Both the position numbers and the translations under genes were made by a program. A stretch of DNA of 64,000 nt from Vombatus ursinus (Eukaryota > Chordata > Mammalia > Diprotodontia > Vombatidae), in NCBI RefSeq assembly GCF_900497805.2, contig NW_020954719.1, forward strand, positions 5,763,699 to 5,827,698. Reading direction: 5' to 3'. The notes beneath the pieces are model-generated. The model ran no database searches and was not told the origin of the DNA. It saw only the letters and a program-made list of their open reading frames with translations. Below are positions 10,986 to 23,274 of the stretch, in pieces (position 1 is the first letter of the stretch; every line of letters starts with the position of its first letter).

Positions 10986-12993
10986 GAGCTAGAGAAGATG
11001 GTGGAGTAAAAGCAGTGACTTGCTTGAGCTCTCCCCCAAACCCCTCCAAATACCTATAAAAAATGGCTCTAAACAAATTCTAAAGCAGCATAACCCACAA
11101 AAAGACAGTGAAACAAATTTCCAGCCAAAGGCAGCCTGAATGGTTGATCAGAAAAGTATATTGCGGCAGGTGGGGAGAGGAGCACAGTTTGGTGTGGGTA
11201 AGGAGGCCGCAGTGAACCTAGAGCAGGCCTCAGAGGATTGAATCACAGGCAGCTGTAGCAGTTTGCAGACTTCTCAACCCATGAACATCAAAGACAACTT
11301 AGAAGGTCAGTGGGAAAAGTCTGTTTCTGCAGTGCTGAAACAGAAGCACGGGGTCCCAGTCCCATTCTTCAAGCATGGCCCCAGGGTGGCAGCTGCTTCC
11401 TGAACTTCCGGCCCACAGACTGAGGGGAAATCGAGTGGCTGATCAGAGGGGGATTGCAGGATCTCTCTGCTGATGCAGGATTCTCTTGCTTTGCCCGTGC
11501 TTGGATCTGGGTCACAGTTCTGAGTGGCGGTCCTGGGGCGAGGAGGAGCGCTGGTTTGGTGGAGCTTGTAGTGGCTGTGGAAACCCTCCTCACAGTTCTA
11601 AGACAGAAAAGAGTGCTCATAGACCAGAGCACAGGCCAGGAAAGGAGTAAACACCTCACCCTTGATCATAGCACCTTAGAAGAACTGAAAATTTACAGGC
11701 CCCTAGAAGTATCTCTGAAAACAGCTGCACAAAACCCCTAAAGCTTGGGACAGTACATTCTCCACACTGGAAACAGACTCCTACCTTAACAAAGAGTTTA
11801 TAACTCAAGTAATTGGCCGGGATCATGAGCAAGCAGGGCAAAAAGAGTCAGACTATATTATCTTACTTTGGCAACAAAGAAGATCAAAACATACAGCCAG
11901 AAGAAGACAATGAAGCCAAAGCTTCTATATCCAAAACCTCCAAGAAAAATATGAATTAGTCCCAGGCCGTGGAAGTACTCAAAAAGGATTTTGAGAAGCA
12001 AGTAAGAGAAGTAGAGGAAAAACTGAGAGTGATGCTAAAGGAGACTCAAAAAATAATGAAGAAAATAACACCTTAAAAAATAGCCTAACCCAAATGGCAA
12101 AAGAGCCAATGAGAAGAAGAATGCCCTAAAAAGCAAAATTGGCCAAATGGAAAAGGAAGTCCAAAAGCTTACTGAAGAAAATACTTCCTTAAAAATTAGA
12201 ATGGAGAAATTGGAAGCTAGTGACAATTTGAGAAATCAAGGCACTGTAACACTAATCCAAAGGAATGAAAAAATAGAAGAGAATGTGAAATATCTCATTG
12301 AAAAACAACTGACCTGGAAAATAGATCCAGGAGAGAGAATTTAAATATTATTGGACTATCTGAAAGCCATGATCAAAAAAAGAGCCTAGACATCTTTCAA
12401 GAAATTATCAAGGAAAACTGCCCTGATATTTTAGAACCAGAGGGCGAAATAGAAATTGAAAGAATCCACCAATCACCTCCTGAAAGAGATCCCCAAAGGA
12501 AAACTCCTAGGAATGTTGTAGCCAAATTCCAGAATTCCCAGGTCAAGGAGAAGATATTGCAAGCAGCCAGAAGGAAACAATTCAAGTATTGTAGAAACAC
12601 AATCAGGATAACACAAGATTTAGCAGCTTCTACATTAAGGGACTGGAGGGCATGGAGTATGATATTCCGGAGGGCAAAGGAGATAGGACTACAACCAAGA
12701 ATCACCCACCCAGCAAAACTGAGTATAATCCTTCAGGGTAAAAAATGGTCATTCAATGAAATAGGGGACTTTAAAGCATTCCTGTGGAAAAGACCAGAGC
12801 TGAATAGAAAATTTGACCTTCAAATACAAGACTCAAGTGAAATATGGAAGAGGTAAACAGAAAAGAGAAATCATAAGATACTTATTAAGGTTGAGCTGTT
12901 TACATTCCTGCAGGGAAAGATGATATTTGTAACTCATGAGTCCTTTGTCAGTATTAGGGTAGTGGGAGGGGAAAAAATTGTATGTATTATGTG
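10986..12993 (+). mobile_element. ORF1-only L1 (half-L1-like) inside L1 ORF1
   Basis: It starts with an L1-type 5' end ('gagaagatggtggagtaaaa'), then a GC-richer 5' UTR and a full ORF1 span. It ends in the ORF1-ORF2 spacer with no ORF2 and no A-tail. 'taaaag' is on both sides (10980-10985 and 12994-12999). The ORF1 reading is split over frames: a coiled-coil part around 12147-12340 and the conserved C-terminal part around 12557-12856. The C-terminal part includes 'ITQDLAASTLRDW' and 'RITHPAKLSIILQGKKWSF'. Human and marsupial HAL1 elements share this ORF1-only plan. The identity with HAL1 is inference. Confidence 0.7.
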
Positions 12994-12999
12994 TAAAAG

Positions 13000-13170
13000 C
13001 AACTAGAAAGAAACTATTTAAGATATTGTAGAGCTATAGTCAAGGTAACACAAGATTTAGCAGGTTCTACACTAAAAGACTGAAGGGCATGATATTCCAA
13101 AGAGCAAAGGAGATATTTGCAACCAAGAATAACCTATTCAGCAAAGCCTAGTGTAATCCTGCAAGGGAAA

Positions 13171-13220
<50 letters not shown>

Positions 13221-13369
13221 TTAATGAATTAAAGAACTTTGAGATATTCTTGAGAAAAAGACCAGAACTGAACAGAAAATTTGACTGACAAGAATCAGGA
13301 GAAACGCAAGAAGGTAAACATGGAAGATTAATTATAAGAAATTTAGTAAGGTTAAACAGTTTACTTCTT
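13000..13369 (+). mobile_element. Outer L1 ORF1, second part
   Basis: The C-terminal ORF1 sequence continues ('acacaagatttagcaggttc', 'aaccaagaataacctattca'). An AC microsatellite (13173-13217) has expanded inside it. It ends at the target duplication of an inverted L1 tail. Confidence 0.8.
13173..13217 (+). repeat. AC microsatellite inside L1 ORF1
   Basis: About 22 dinucleotide units at a position where other L1 copies have an A-rich ORF1 stretch. Confidence 0.95.
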
Positions 13370-14158
13370 TTTTTAATATTTTATTTTCTTCCAATTACAT
13401 GCAAAAACAATTTTTAAAATTTGTTGGAGTTTTTTTTTTAAAAGTTTTGAGTTTTAAATTCTATCCTTCCCTCCCCATCCCCTCCCTGAGATGGTTAAGT
13501 AATCTGATATAGGTTATACATGAGCAATCTTGTAAAACATTTCCATATTAGTTATTTTGTGCAAGAAAACTCAAACAAAAAGGAAGGAAGGAAGAAAGAA
13601 AGAAAGAAAGAGAAAAATAATTTGCGTCACTCTGTGTTCAGATGACATTAGCTCAGGAGGTGAATAGCATTTTTCATTGGAATTGTCTTGAATCATTGTA
13701 TTGCCGAGAATAGCTAAGTCATTCACAGTTCTTCATTGTACAATATTGCTATTACTATAGACAATGTTCTCCTGGTTCTGCTCACTTCACTTTTTAAGTC
13801 TTTCATGTAAGTCCAGTTTTTTTTTTCTGAAATCATCTTTCTTGTCATTTCTTATAGCATAATAATATCCTGTTACAATCATATATCACATCTTGTTCAA
13901 CCATTCCCCAATTGTTGAGCATCCCCTCAATTTCCAATTCTTAGCCACCACAAAAAAAGAGCTGCTGCTAATATTTTTGAACAAATAAGTTCTTTTCCCT
14001 TTTAAAAAAAATCTCTTTTGGGATACACACCTAGTAGTGGTATTGCTGGATCAAAGGGTATGCACAACTTTATAGCCCTTTGGGCATAGTTCCAAATTGC
14101 TCTTGAGAATGATTGGATTGATTCACAGCTCCACCAACAGTGCATTAGTGTCCAAACT
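13370..14158 (-). mobile_element. 5'-truncated L1 tail, antisense
   Basis: This is the reverse complement of the L1 3' end. It reads 'gaacaagatgtgatatatga', 'ggaaattgaggggatgctca', 'taccactactaggtgtgtat' when inverted. 'gtttacttctt' is at 13359-13369 and 14159-14169, an 11-base target duplication. A GAAA run (13582-13612) corresponds to the CTTT-rich 3' UTR of L1. Confidence 0.85.
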
Positions 14159-17100
14159 GTTTACTTCTTATGTGGGAAAATTTTATTTGTAACTCTTAAG
14201 AATGTTATCACTACTAGGATTGTTCAAAAGAGTATACATAGATAGGAGGCTTGGGGTTGAGTTGATTATGATGGGATAATCCTAAAAAATAAAATTGGGT
14301 AGGAAGAGGTAAAATGGAGCAAATTATCTAACACAAAAGAGGCATGAATAAAAGAACTGTTACAGTAGAGGGGTGGTGGGAGTGGAGAGCAGGTAGTGTA
14401 GAAACCTTAATCTCACTGGAACTGGGTTAAAGAAGGAATGACTTGTACATCTACTAGAGTATAAAAGTCTTCTTAACTCACAGAGAACTAGGAAGGCAAA
14501 GGAAGAGGATAAGAGAGGGACTTTTAGAAGAGTGAGTAGATTAGGGAGGCAGTGGTCAGAAGTAACTTAGATTTCTGAGGAAGAATAGGGTAAGAAGAAA
14601 AAGAGAGAAAGAAGGATAAACAGTGAGGAAAAATAGGATGGAGAGGAATACACAACTAGTGATTATAACTTTGAATATAAATGGAATTCACCCATAAAAT
14701 GGAAATGGATAGCAGAATGGTTCAAAAACCAGAACCCAACAATATGTTGTTTACAAGAACATTTAAAATGAGAAACATACATAGAATAAAAATAAAAGGC
14801 TAAAGTAGAATTTATTATGCTTCAGCTGATGCAAAAAAAGCAGGGGTAGCAATCATGATCACAGACAAAGTTAAAGCTAAAATAGATGTAATTTAAAAAG
14901 ATAAACAGAGAAACTATATTATGTTAAATAATGAAGATAATAACAAAGTAATAGATAATGAAGTAATGTCAATACTAAACATATATGTACCACTGCTATA
15001 TAGCATCCAAATTTTTAGAGGAAAGTGTAAATGAATTACAAGTGGAAATCGATGGCAAAATTATAATAGTGGGAGATTTCAACCTTCTAATCTCAGAACT
15101 AGATAAATCTAAACAAAAATAAATAAATAAGAAAGAAGTCAAGGGGATGAATAGAATCTTAGATAAGCTATATATGATAGACATTTGGAGAGAATGGAAT
15201 GGGAATAGAAAAAGAATATACCATTTTCTCAGTGGTACATGGCACCTTTACCAAAATTGATGATAAATTAGGCCATAAAAACTTTATAGCGAAATGCAGA
15301 AAAGTCAAAATTCTAAATGCATCCTTTTCAGATCATAATGTAATTAAAATTACATTTAATAAAGGCCCATGGAAACACAGATTAAAAATTAATTGGAAGG
15401 GCAACTAGGTGGTGCAATGGATAGATCACTGGCCTGGAAGTCAGGAGGACCTGAGTTCAAATCCGGCCCCAGACACTTGACACTTAACTAGCTATGTGAT
15501 CCTGGGCAAATCACTTAACCCTGACCATCTCACAAAAAAAAAATTATTAGAGACTAAATAACATAATCTTAAAGAATGAGTGGGTAAAAGAACAAGTCAC
15601 AGGAATAATAAATAATTTTGTTAAAGAGAACAATAATAATGAGACATCATACCAAAACTTATAGGATGCAGCAATAGCTATAATCAGAGGAGAATATATA
15701 AATGATTATATCAATAAAATAGAGAAAGAGAAGATTAATGGCATGCAATTTAAAAAATTGTAAAAAGAACTCATTAAAAATTCCCAATTAAACACCAAAT
15801 TGGAAATCCTAAAATTAAAGGTAAGATTGATAAAACTGAATGCAAGAAAACTATTGAATTAATAAATAAAACTAGGAGTTGGTTTTATTTTAAAAAACAA
15901 TAAAATAGGTAAACCATTAATTAATATGATTTTTAAAAAGACAGAAGAAAACCAAATCACTAGCATCAAAAATGATAAGGGTGAATACACCACTAATGAA
16001 GATGAAATTAAAGTCAATGAATTAAAGCCCATGAATATGCCAATAAATTGGACAATTTAAATGAAATAGAAGAATACTTACAAAAATATAAGATGCCCAG
16101 ATTAACAGAGGAGGAGATATAATTAAATAAATCTATTTAAGAAAAAGAAATTGAACAGATCACAAATGAGCTTCCTAAGAAAAAAGTATTAGGACAAGAT
16201 GGATTTACAAGTGAATTCTACAGAGAATCTAAAGATCAACTAATTCTAATATTAAATAAATTATTTGGAATAATAGGCAATGAAGAAGTCCTACTAAATG
16301 TCTTTTATGAAACAAATATGATACTGATACCTAAACCAGGAAAATCCAAACCAGAGAAAGAAAATTATAGGCCAATTTCACTAAAGAGTATTGATGCAAA
16401 AATCTTAAATAAAATATAGCTAGAAGCTAGCTAGAAGACTACAACAATATATCACAAAGATTATATGTTGTGACCAAGTGGAATTTATACCAGGAATGTA
16501 GGACTAGTTCAGTATAAGGAAATCTAGTAACATAATTGATTATATCAAAAACAAAAGTAACAAAAATCATATTATTATATCAATAGTTGCAGAAAAAGCA
16601 TTTGATGAAATACAACACTCATTCCTATTTAAAAAAAAAAAACACTTGAAAGCATAGGTATAAATGGGTTTTCCCTCAAAATGATAAGAAGCATCTACCT
16701 AAAACCAACAGTAAGCATTATCTATAATGAGAATAATAAGCTAGAAGCCTTCCCAATAAAATCAGGAGTGAAACAAGGATGCCCATTATCACCAATATTA
16801 TTTAATCTTGTACAAGAGATGCTGACAACAATAAAAGAAGAAAAAGAAATTGAAGGAATCAGAATAGGCAATGAAGTAATAAAAATATCTCTTTTGCAGA
16901 TGATATGATGGTATACTTGAAAAATCCTAGAAGTTTAGCTAAAAAGTTAATTGAAACAATTAATAATTTTAGCAAAGTAGCATGATATAAAATAAACCCA
17001 CATAAATCATCAGCATTTCTATATATCACCAACAAAACCCTGCAAAAGGAGAAAGTAAAAGATAGTTCATTTAAAATGCCATAGACAATATAAAATAGCT

Positions 17101-18970
17101 AGGAATATACTTGTTAAGACAAACTCAAGAAATATATGAACAGAATTATAAAACACTTTTTATACAAATAAAGTCAGATTTAAATGATTGGAGAAATAGT
17201 AATTGTTCATAGGTGGACTGAGCCAGTATAATAAAATTACAATTCTACCTAAACCAATCTACTTATTCAGTGCCATCCCAATTAAATTACCAAAACAAAA
17301 AATTATTGAGCTTGAAAAAAATAATCACAAAATTCATTTGGAAGAACAAAAAGTTGAGAATATTAAAAAGATTAATGAAAAAAGTAAAGGAAGGAGGTCT
17401 AGCAATACCAGATTTTATCAAAACCATCTAGTACTGGCTAAGAAACAGAAAGTTGGAAAGTGAAACAGGGTAGATATACAATACATAGTAGTAAATGATT
17501 AAAGTAATCTTGTGTTTGATAGGGGATACGAATTCACTATTTGGTAAAAATTGTTGGGAAAACTAGAAAGTAGTCTGGCAGAAACTAGGTATAGACCAAT
17601 ATTTACACCATTTGCCAAGACAAGGACAAAATGGACACATGACCTAGACACAAAGGGAGATACTCTAAGTAAATTAAAAGAACATGGAACATATTACCTA
17701 TCAGACTTATGGATAGGAGAAGAATTTATAAATAAACTAGAGATAGAAAGCATTGTGAGATGTAAAATGGATAATTTTGATTACATTAAATTAAAAAGAG
17801 TTTGTACAAATAAAACTGATGTAGCCAAGATTAGAAGGAAGCAAAAAATTGGGGCAGAATTTTATAGACAGTTTCTCAGATGAAGGCCTTATATCTCAAA
17901 TATATAGAAAATGTTGTCAAATTTATAAGAATATGAGTCATTCCCCAATTGATAAATAGTCAAAGGATATGAACAGGCAGTTTTTGGAAGAAGAAATCAA
18001 AACTATATATAGCCAAATGAAAAAATGCTTTAAATCATTATTGATTAGGGAAGTGCAAATTAAAACAATTTTGAGATATCACCTATCAGGTTGGCTAAAA
18101 TAATAGAAGGGGAAAGTGACAAATGTTGGAGGAGATGTGGAAGAATTGGGATACTAATACATTGTTGGTGGAACTGTGAACTAACTAATCCAACCATTTT
18201 GGAGAACAATCTAGAATTATGCCCAAAGAGTTATAAAACTGTGTGTACCCTTTGATCCAGCAATACCACTGTTAGGTCTGTTTCGCAAATTGATCAGAGA
18301 AAAAGGAAAAGAACTTCTATGTTCTAAAATATTTATAGCAGTTCTCTTTGCAGTGACAAAGAACCTGGAAATTGAGGGGATGATCATCAATTGGAGAATG
18401 GCTAAATAAGTTATGGTATGATTGTGAAGGAATACTACTGTGCTGTAAGAAATGATGAGCAGGTCAATTTTAGAAAAACATAAAAAGACTTACATAAACT
18501 GATGCAAAGTGAAGTAAGCAGAACCAGGAGAATGCTGTATATAGTAAGAGCAATAATGTGCAATGATCATCTGTGAATGATTTAGTTATTCTTAGCAATA
18601 CAATGATGATCCAAGAAAAGCCCAAAGTACTAATGATGAAAAATGCTATCCTCCTCCAGAAAAAGACCTGATGGTGTCTGAATACAGACTGAAGCATACT
18701 GTTTTTTACTTTCTTCTTTCCTTCCTTATTTCCTTCCTTCTTCTCTTTTTCTTTCTTTCTTTCTTGGTTCAAGTTTTCTTCCACAAAATTATTAATATGG
18801 AAATATGTTTTATATGATTGCACATGTATAACCTATATTAGATTGCTTACTGTCTCAGGGAGAAGGGAGAGGAGGGAGGGAGGGATAGAATTTGGAATTC
18901 AAAACTTAAAAAACAAAATGATAAAAACTGTAATTGGGGGGAAATAAAATATCATTTTTAAAAAATAGAT
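14159..18970 (+). mobile_element. L1 ORF2 and 3' end
   Basis: The endonuclease region has the G-D-F-N motif at about 15072-15083. The RT region has 'KSGVKQGCPLSPILFNLV' in the frame of 16681-16908, and the catalytic F-A-D-D box at about 16893-16904 lies in the next frame, so there is a frameshift between them. A C-terminal open stretch spans 17551-17883. The 3' end has a CTTT-rich run (18715-18765) and 'ggggggaaataaaat'. The ORF is broken many times, so it is not functional. Confidence 0.85.
15399..15543 (+). mobile_element. Marsupial SINE, short form, in L1 ORF2
   Basis: Complete head ('gggcaactaggtggtgcaat') and core, ending in an A-run. It interrupts the L1 endonuclease region. Confidence 0.9.
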
Positions 18971-19420
18971 TATTAAAATATTGATACTTTATTATTTAAA
19001 TTAATTTAGTTATTAAACAAGTACAGTTCTTTATAATGATATTTAATGGAAAGTTTCTAATATATACATACATATGTGTTTGTGTATGTATATATATAAT
19101 ATTTATTTAAATTTCCTATAATCTTTTACTATAGATCCATTGTGGTTTGGATGTTAACTCTGTTTTGTTTTTGTTTTTGTTTTTTTTTGCTTTTTGGTGA
19201 AGCAGTGGGGTTAAGTGATTTGCCCAGGGTCACACAGCTAATAAGTGTCAAGTATCTAAGACAGAATTTGAATTCAGGTCCTCCTGACCCACTCATCCAC
19301 TGCACCACCTAGCTGCCCCACCTCTGTTATTTCCTAATGTACCTTATATATTTAGATGTCAATTTTTTAATCTGTCATGTTTACAGTAAAATTTTTTGTC
19401 TTTCTGTTAAAAAAAGAAAA
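18971..19420. other. AT-rich spacer between two L1 tails
   Basis: This 450-base stretch is not L1-like as far as I can see, apart from an inserted antisense SINE. It could be sequence carried 3' of an L1 (transduction) or a remnant of another repeat. Confidence 0.35.
19160..19320 (-). mobile_element. Marsupial SINE, short form, antisense
   Basis: T-rich start, then the inverted SINE core and the inverted head ending 'cacctagctgcccca'. Confidence 0.88.
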
Positions 19421-19764
19421 AAATATGGAAAGACTTGCATGAAATAATGAAGAGTGAAAACGAGCAGAATCAAGCAATGTTGTATATAGTCATAGCAATA
19501 TTGCTCAAACAGTAACTGTGAATGACTAAGCTATTCTGAGTAATATGAATATTCAAATCAACTACAAAGGACCTATGAAAGAAGATGCTATCCACCTTCA
19601 GAGAAAGAACTGATATATAGAAATATATATTGTGTGGTTTCACATATATATATATATATATATCTGTGTCAAATGTTGGCCTTTTCTAGTGTGGCATTGG
19701 GAGGAAGGGAAAGAGACAGCTCAAAACTTAAAATGAAACCAAAAAAATTAAATTAAAAATAAAT
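19421..19764 (+). mobile_element. Second L1 3' end fragment
   Basis: This repeats the segment at 18480-18670 ('ggaaagacttgcatgaa' compared with 'aaagacttacataaac'), with a TA run at 19645-19662. Its end abuts the outer target duplication. Confidence 0.75.
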
Positions 19765-19778
19765 GGTTAACTCCTCTA

Positions 19779-20600
19779 CATGCACATTCTAATCTTTCAT
19801 CTCCAGCATATAGCTCCCTCTATCATCCCCCCTCCCTCATTAATCTTCGATCTCTTCCTATCTACTGTTTTCCTGCTGCACACACACCCACATCTCCCCC
19901 ATTTATAAAAAACCCTCACTTAAGCTGTCCATCACTGTTAGCTATTATCCTATATCTCTCTACCCTTATGGGTTAAACTCTTTGAGAAAGCAGTCCACAA
20001 TTGGTGCCTCCACTTCTTTTCCTCTCTCTTCTAAACTCTCTACAATCTGACTTCCTACCTCATCATTCATTGGAGCCCATTCTCTCCAAAGTTACAAATG
20101 ATTTTTTAATTGCCAAATTAAATTGCCTTTTTTCAATCTTTATCCTTAATGACTTTTCTGCAGTCTTTGACATTGTCAATCAACATCTTCTCCTTGATAC
20201 TCTTTTCCCTCTAAATTTTTGTGACATTACTCTTTGCTGGTCCTCCTACCTGCATGACCATTTCTCAGTCTCATTCATCTTCATCCAGGTAATGCCCACA
20301 AATGGTGTTCCCCAAAGCTGTGTCTTGGGCCCTTCTTTTTTCTCCCTCTATACTATATCACTTAGTGATTTCATCAACTCTCATGAATTCAATTATTATC
20401 TCTGCAATTGATTCTCAGTACTACATATCCAGCCCTAATCATTTTCCTGACTTTGTGTCACATCTCCAACTTCCTATTAGTTATCTCAAACTAGATGTAT
20501 CATAGACATTTTAAATTCAACATGTCTAAAAATGAATTCATTATTTTTCCCCTAAACTCTCCCTTCTTCTTCCACCCCTTTTTATTATATATTACTTATG
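19779..20600 (+). mobile_element. L2 LINE, part 2 after the nested L1
   Basis: The L2 continues in register with 9472. It includes an open stretch with the RT signature 'GVPQSCVLGPSFFSLY' in the frame of 20001-20411. L2/CR1-clade RTs carry G-V-P-Q-G-S-V-L-G-P at this place. It then decays near 20600. Confidence 0.82.
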
Positions 20601-20875
20601 CAATAAATTAGAGAACTTCTTTTCCCGTAAGTGTGCTCTTCCTTCTCTCTATATCATACTCCCTAATCTCCTAATTAGTTTTATTTATCTATACTATTTG
20701 TTAACAAAATAAAGAAATAACATTAAATAAGAATCCTACCAAATTAATTATTAATTAATTTTAGGCAATATTAACTGTCATTAAATAACTTAATTAGATA
20801 CACTACATATTAACAGAATAACAAATTATAAAACAAAGATGTAAATTATTATTTATAATACATCAGCCAGTGAGT
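20601..20875. other. AT-rich unassigned stretch
   Basis: Strongly AT-rich ('attaattattaattaatttt') with no recognisable gene or repeat. Confidence 0.5.
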
Positions 20876-20996
20876 CAGTTAATAAACATAACTATGTATC
20901 AGGTACTGTGATAAGCAATGGGGTTACAAAGAAAGGTAAAACTGGCACCTGCCCTGAAGAAGCTCACCTTCTAATGGGGGAGACAATGTGTAAATA

Positions 20997-21000
<4 letters not shown>
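20876..21000 (+). mobile_element. Ancient interspersed repeat, copy 2
   Basis: 'gtatcaggtactgtgataag', 'ggggttacaaagaaagg' and 'ttctaatgggggagacaat' match the family at 7612-7900. Confidence 0.55.

Positions 21001-21036
<36 letters not shown>
21001..21036 (+). repeat. GA microsatellite
   Basis: Uninterrupted dinucleotide run. Confidence 0.95.
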
Positions 21037-21038
<2 letters not shown>

Positions 21039-21054
21039 ACTCCCACTAAAATGT

Positions 21055-21360
21055 AAACTATTTTTCAATGCCTCAGTAATTTCTTAGCAACTCCCTTGGC
21101 TTTCATGATGGCTCTCTCCTGACCATTCTCTTATACCCATCAGGATATTTTTCAGTAGTTATCTCAAACTGACCTTCTCAGACTCCTTTTCTGGATCATC
21201 TTCCTATAGCTGTGATTGTTCCATGAGACTCCATTCTGAGCCCTCTCAGGTTCAATTATCTCCACATAGATAACTCCCAAATCTAGATATCCAACCTAAT
21301 TTCTCTACTGAACCAACTTATAGGCAACTGCTTTCTGGGTATCTCCAGTAGATGTCTCTA
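21055..21360 (+). mobile_element. Degraded L2 fragment
   Basis: 'tcaattatctccacatagat' and 'aactcccaaatctagatatc' resemble the L2 segment around its Y-A-D-D region. It is very diverged. Confidence 0.45.
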
Positions 21361-21364
21361 AGCC

Positions 21365-22300
21365 ATTACTTGAGATGTTTTTTAGTCATTCTCTTCATCC
21401 CTGCTGCCGTTACAATTCATTATGGTGGGTTCTTTATTTTGTTTGTCCATTCTTCTAGCTGATTTTCTGACTTCACATTTAATATCAGGGCTGGCTTCTG
21501 GAAGGAAGGTTTGGACTGGTCCTGTTGCAATTTTTTTAGGGATATTGATGTTGTGTTATTCCAGGATCTCAAGAACAGACTGGGGACCTGAAAACTTTCA
21601 GTGTACCTAAAGTGGTCTAATCCAGGGCAAAGTCTGATTACTATCCCTCTGGTTTGAACTCTGCAAATTCCTGGCCTGGGTTTGGGTCTATGTAAAAGTA
21701 GACCACTGCTGGACTCAGTCCTAATCAGTCAGCTAGAAAGCCCTATTGTTTCAGAATGGCAGAATCATACCTACACATTTAATCTCAGATTCCTGCCTTG
21801 GTTATTCCTTTTCATGCTGGGCTAGATGTTCTACGTGAGACCCTGCTCCACATCTGAGATCTAAACCACACCACTGCTGCTACTTTTGCCGGCTTCCAAA
21901 CTTCCTCCTTTCTCCATACACAGCCCAGGGCCTTCCTACCCAAGAATGCCACCCATGTGCAGGGCCCCTCCTCACTTCACTTTGCATTTATGGCCTAGAC
22001 CTGAGTAGTTAGTAACTAAGCTGCCAGTTGACACCTGTTTCCATTGCAGTGACCCAGTTTGTGTCTGGGGTGCTCCAAGGTGAATCTGGGACCTCCTTTT
22101 GCCCTGGCATCCCATTTCTCCCTGGGCATTGGAGCACTCCACACAGCATGCTCCTGGCCTGACCTTATTCCTAATGTCCCCAGACATTTCTGCCTGTCTT
22201 TTTATGCCAACCTGGACTGGACAAATGACTCAGTATTATTTTTCTAGATTTCCCCATCAGTATTTGTAGTGGCACATTTTCTAGATCTTTTTGAAGAAGT
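21365..22300 (-). mobile_element. L1 5'-UTR-like block, antisense, copy A
   Basis: This matches copy B at 23275-24215 along its length, for example 'aaagtggtctaatccaggg' against 'aaagtggtctgatccaaga', and 'ctgccagttgacacct' in both. It lies directly beyond the ORF1 segment of the next L1, which is not the normal L1 order. Confidence 0.7.
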
Positions 22301-23270
22301 TTTGCCTGTTAAGTTTTTTAATGTTTCCTCTTGTGTTTATATTTCAAAGCTTCTACTAAGCTCTGGTCTTCTATTTCATGAAAGATCTATAGTTTCCCCC
22401 CTGTAGCTCACTTTTGCTGAGTAAATTATTTTTGGCTATAAGTCCATATCCCTTGCCTTCTGGAATATCATATTCCAACCTCCTTGTTCCTTTGTGGTGG
22501 TAGCTACTAAATCATGTGTGATCCTAACTATGACTCTTCAGTACTTGAATTCTTTCTTTCTGAATGCTTGCAGTATTTGACCTAGAAACCCTTGATCTTG
22601 GCTATAATATTCCTGGGGATAATGCTTTCTATTCCACTTTTCGCTTTGGTTTTAAGAATCTGAACACTTGGGCAGCTAGGTGCACAGTGGATAGAGCACT
22701 GGCCTTGGAGTCAGGAGGACCTGAGTTCAAATTGATCTCAGACACTTAACACTTACTAGCTGTATGACCTTGGGCAAGTCACTTAACCCCATTGCCTAGC
22801 CAAGAAAGAAAAGAAATCTGAGCGCTATTCTTTTTATGATTTCTTGATTTATGATATCTAGGCCCTTTTTCAGTCAAGGATTTTAGGTAGTCCAATGAAC
22901 CTTACTTAAATTATATATTTTCCAGGCCAGTTATTTGTTTGGTTTTACTGTGAGATACCTTATATTTTCTGTTTTTCAGTCTTTTGACTTTGTTTGAATA
23001 TTTCTTATCTCGTTGAGTCAATTTCTATTTGTTCCATTCTACTTTTTGGGTAGATTTTTCTTTGGGTAAGGTTTTGTACCTCTTGTTCCAAGATGTCAAT
23101 TTTCTTTCCAAGTCATTCTTCCATGGTATTAATTTCTTTTCCCATTTTTTCCTCTAATACTCTCATTCCCCTTATAAAAAACATTTTAAGTCTTCTAAAA
23201 AATTTTCTTCATCTCTTAGAGGAATTCTAATTGAATGTGTGCCCAAGCTGTGTTTTTTTTTAAGACTTTA
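22301..23270 (-). mobile_element. L1 ORF1, antisense, split by a SINE
   Basis: The reverse complement reads L1 ORF1 landmarks: a lysine-rich coiled-coil part, then 'ggaatatgatattccagaag' and 'aataatttactcagcaaaa'. It carries several stops. A short SINE (22670-22810) is inserted in it. Confidence 0.75.
22670..22810 (+). mobile_element. Marsupial SINE, short form, in L1 ORF1
   Basis: Sense SINE with 'ggcagctaggtgcacagtgg' head. The flanks 'aagaatctga' and 'aagaaatctga' look like an imperfect target duplication. Confidence 0.9.
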
Positions 23271-23274
23271 CATA

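Larger units (their letters stand above)
9473..19764 (+). mobile_element. Composite L1 LINE inserted in L2
   Basis: The L1 is bounded by an exact 14-base duplication of L2 sequence, 'ggttaactcctcta' (9459-9472 and 19765-19778), so the whole block entered or grew at one L2 site. It contains a 5' UTR with a 'gaagatggcagaa' start, ORF1, ORF2 and a 3' end. Inner insertions are described separately. ORF1 and ORF2 carry many stops and frameshifts, so it is not active. An L1 tail also occurs at 18.2-18.97 kb, and a second partial tail at 19.42-19.76 kb repeats part of it. At least two L1 3' ends are therefore present, and which end belongs to the outer copy is unclear. Confidence 0.85.

Noticed and set aside
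12397-12705. Minus-strand open frame opposite L1 ORF1
   Set aside because: It is antisense to a recognised L1 ORF1 C-terminal region.
18470-18823. Minus-strand open frame of 117 codons
   Set aside because: It is antisense to the L1 C-terminal and CTTT-rich tail.
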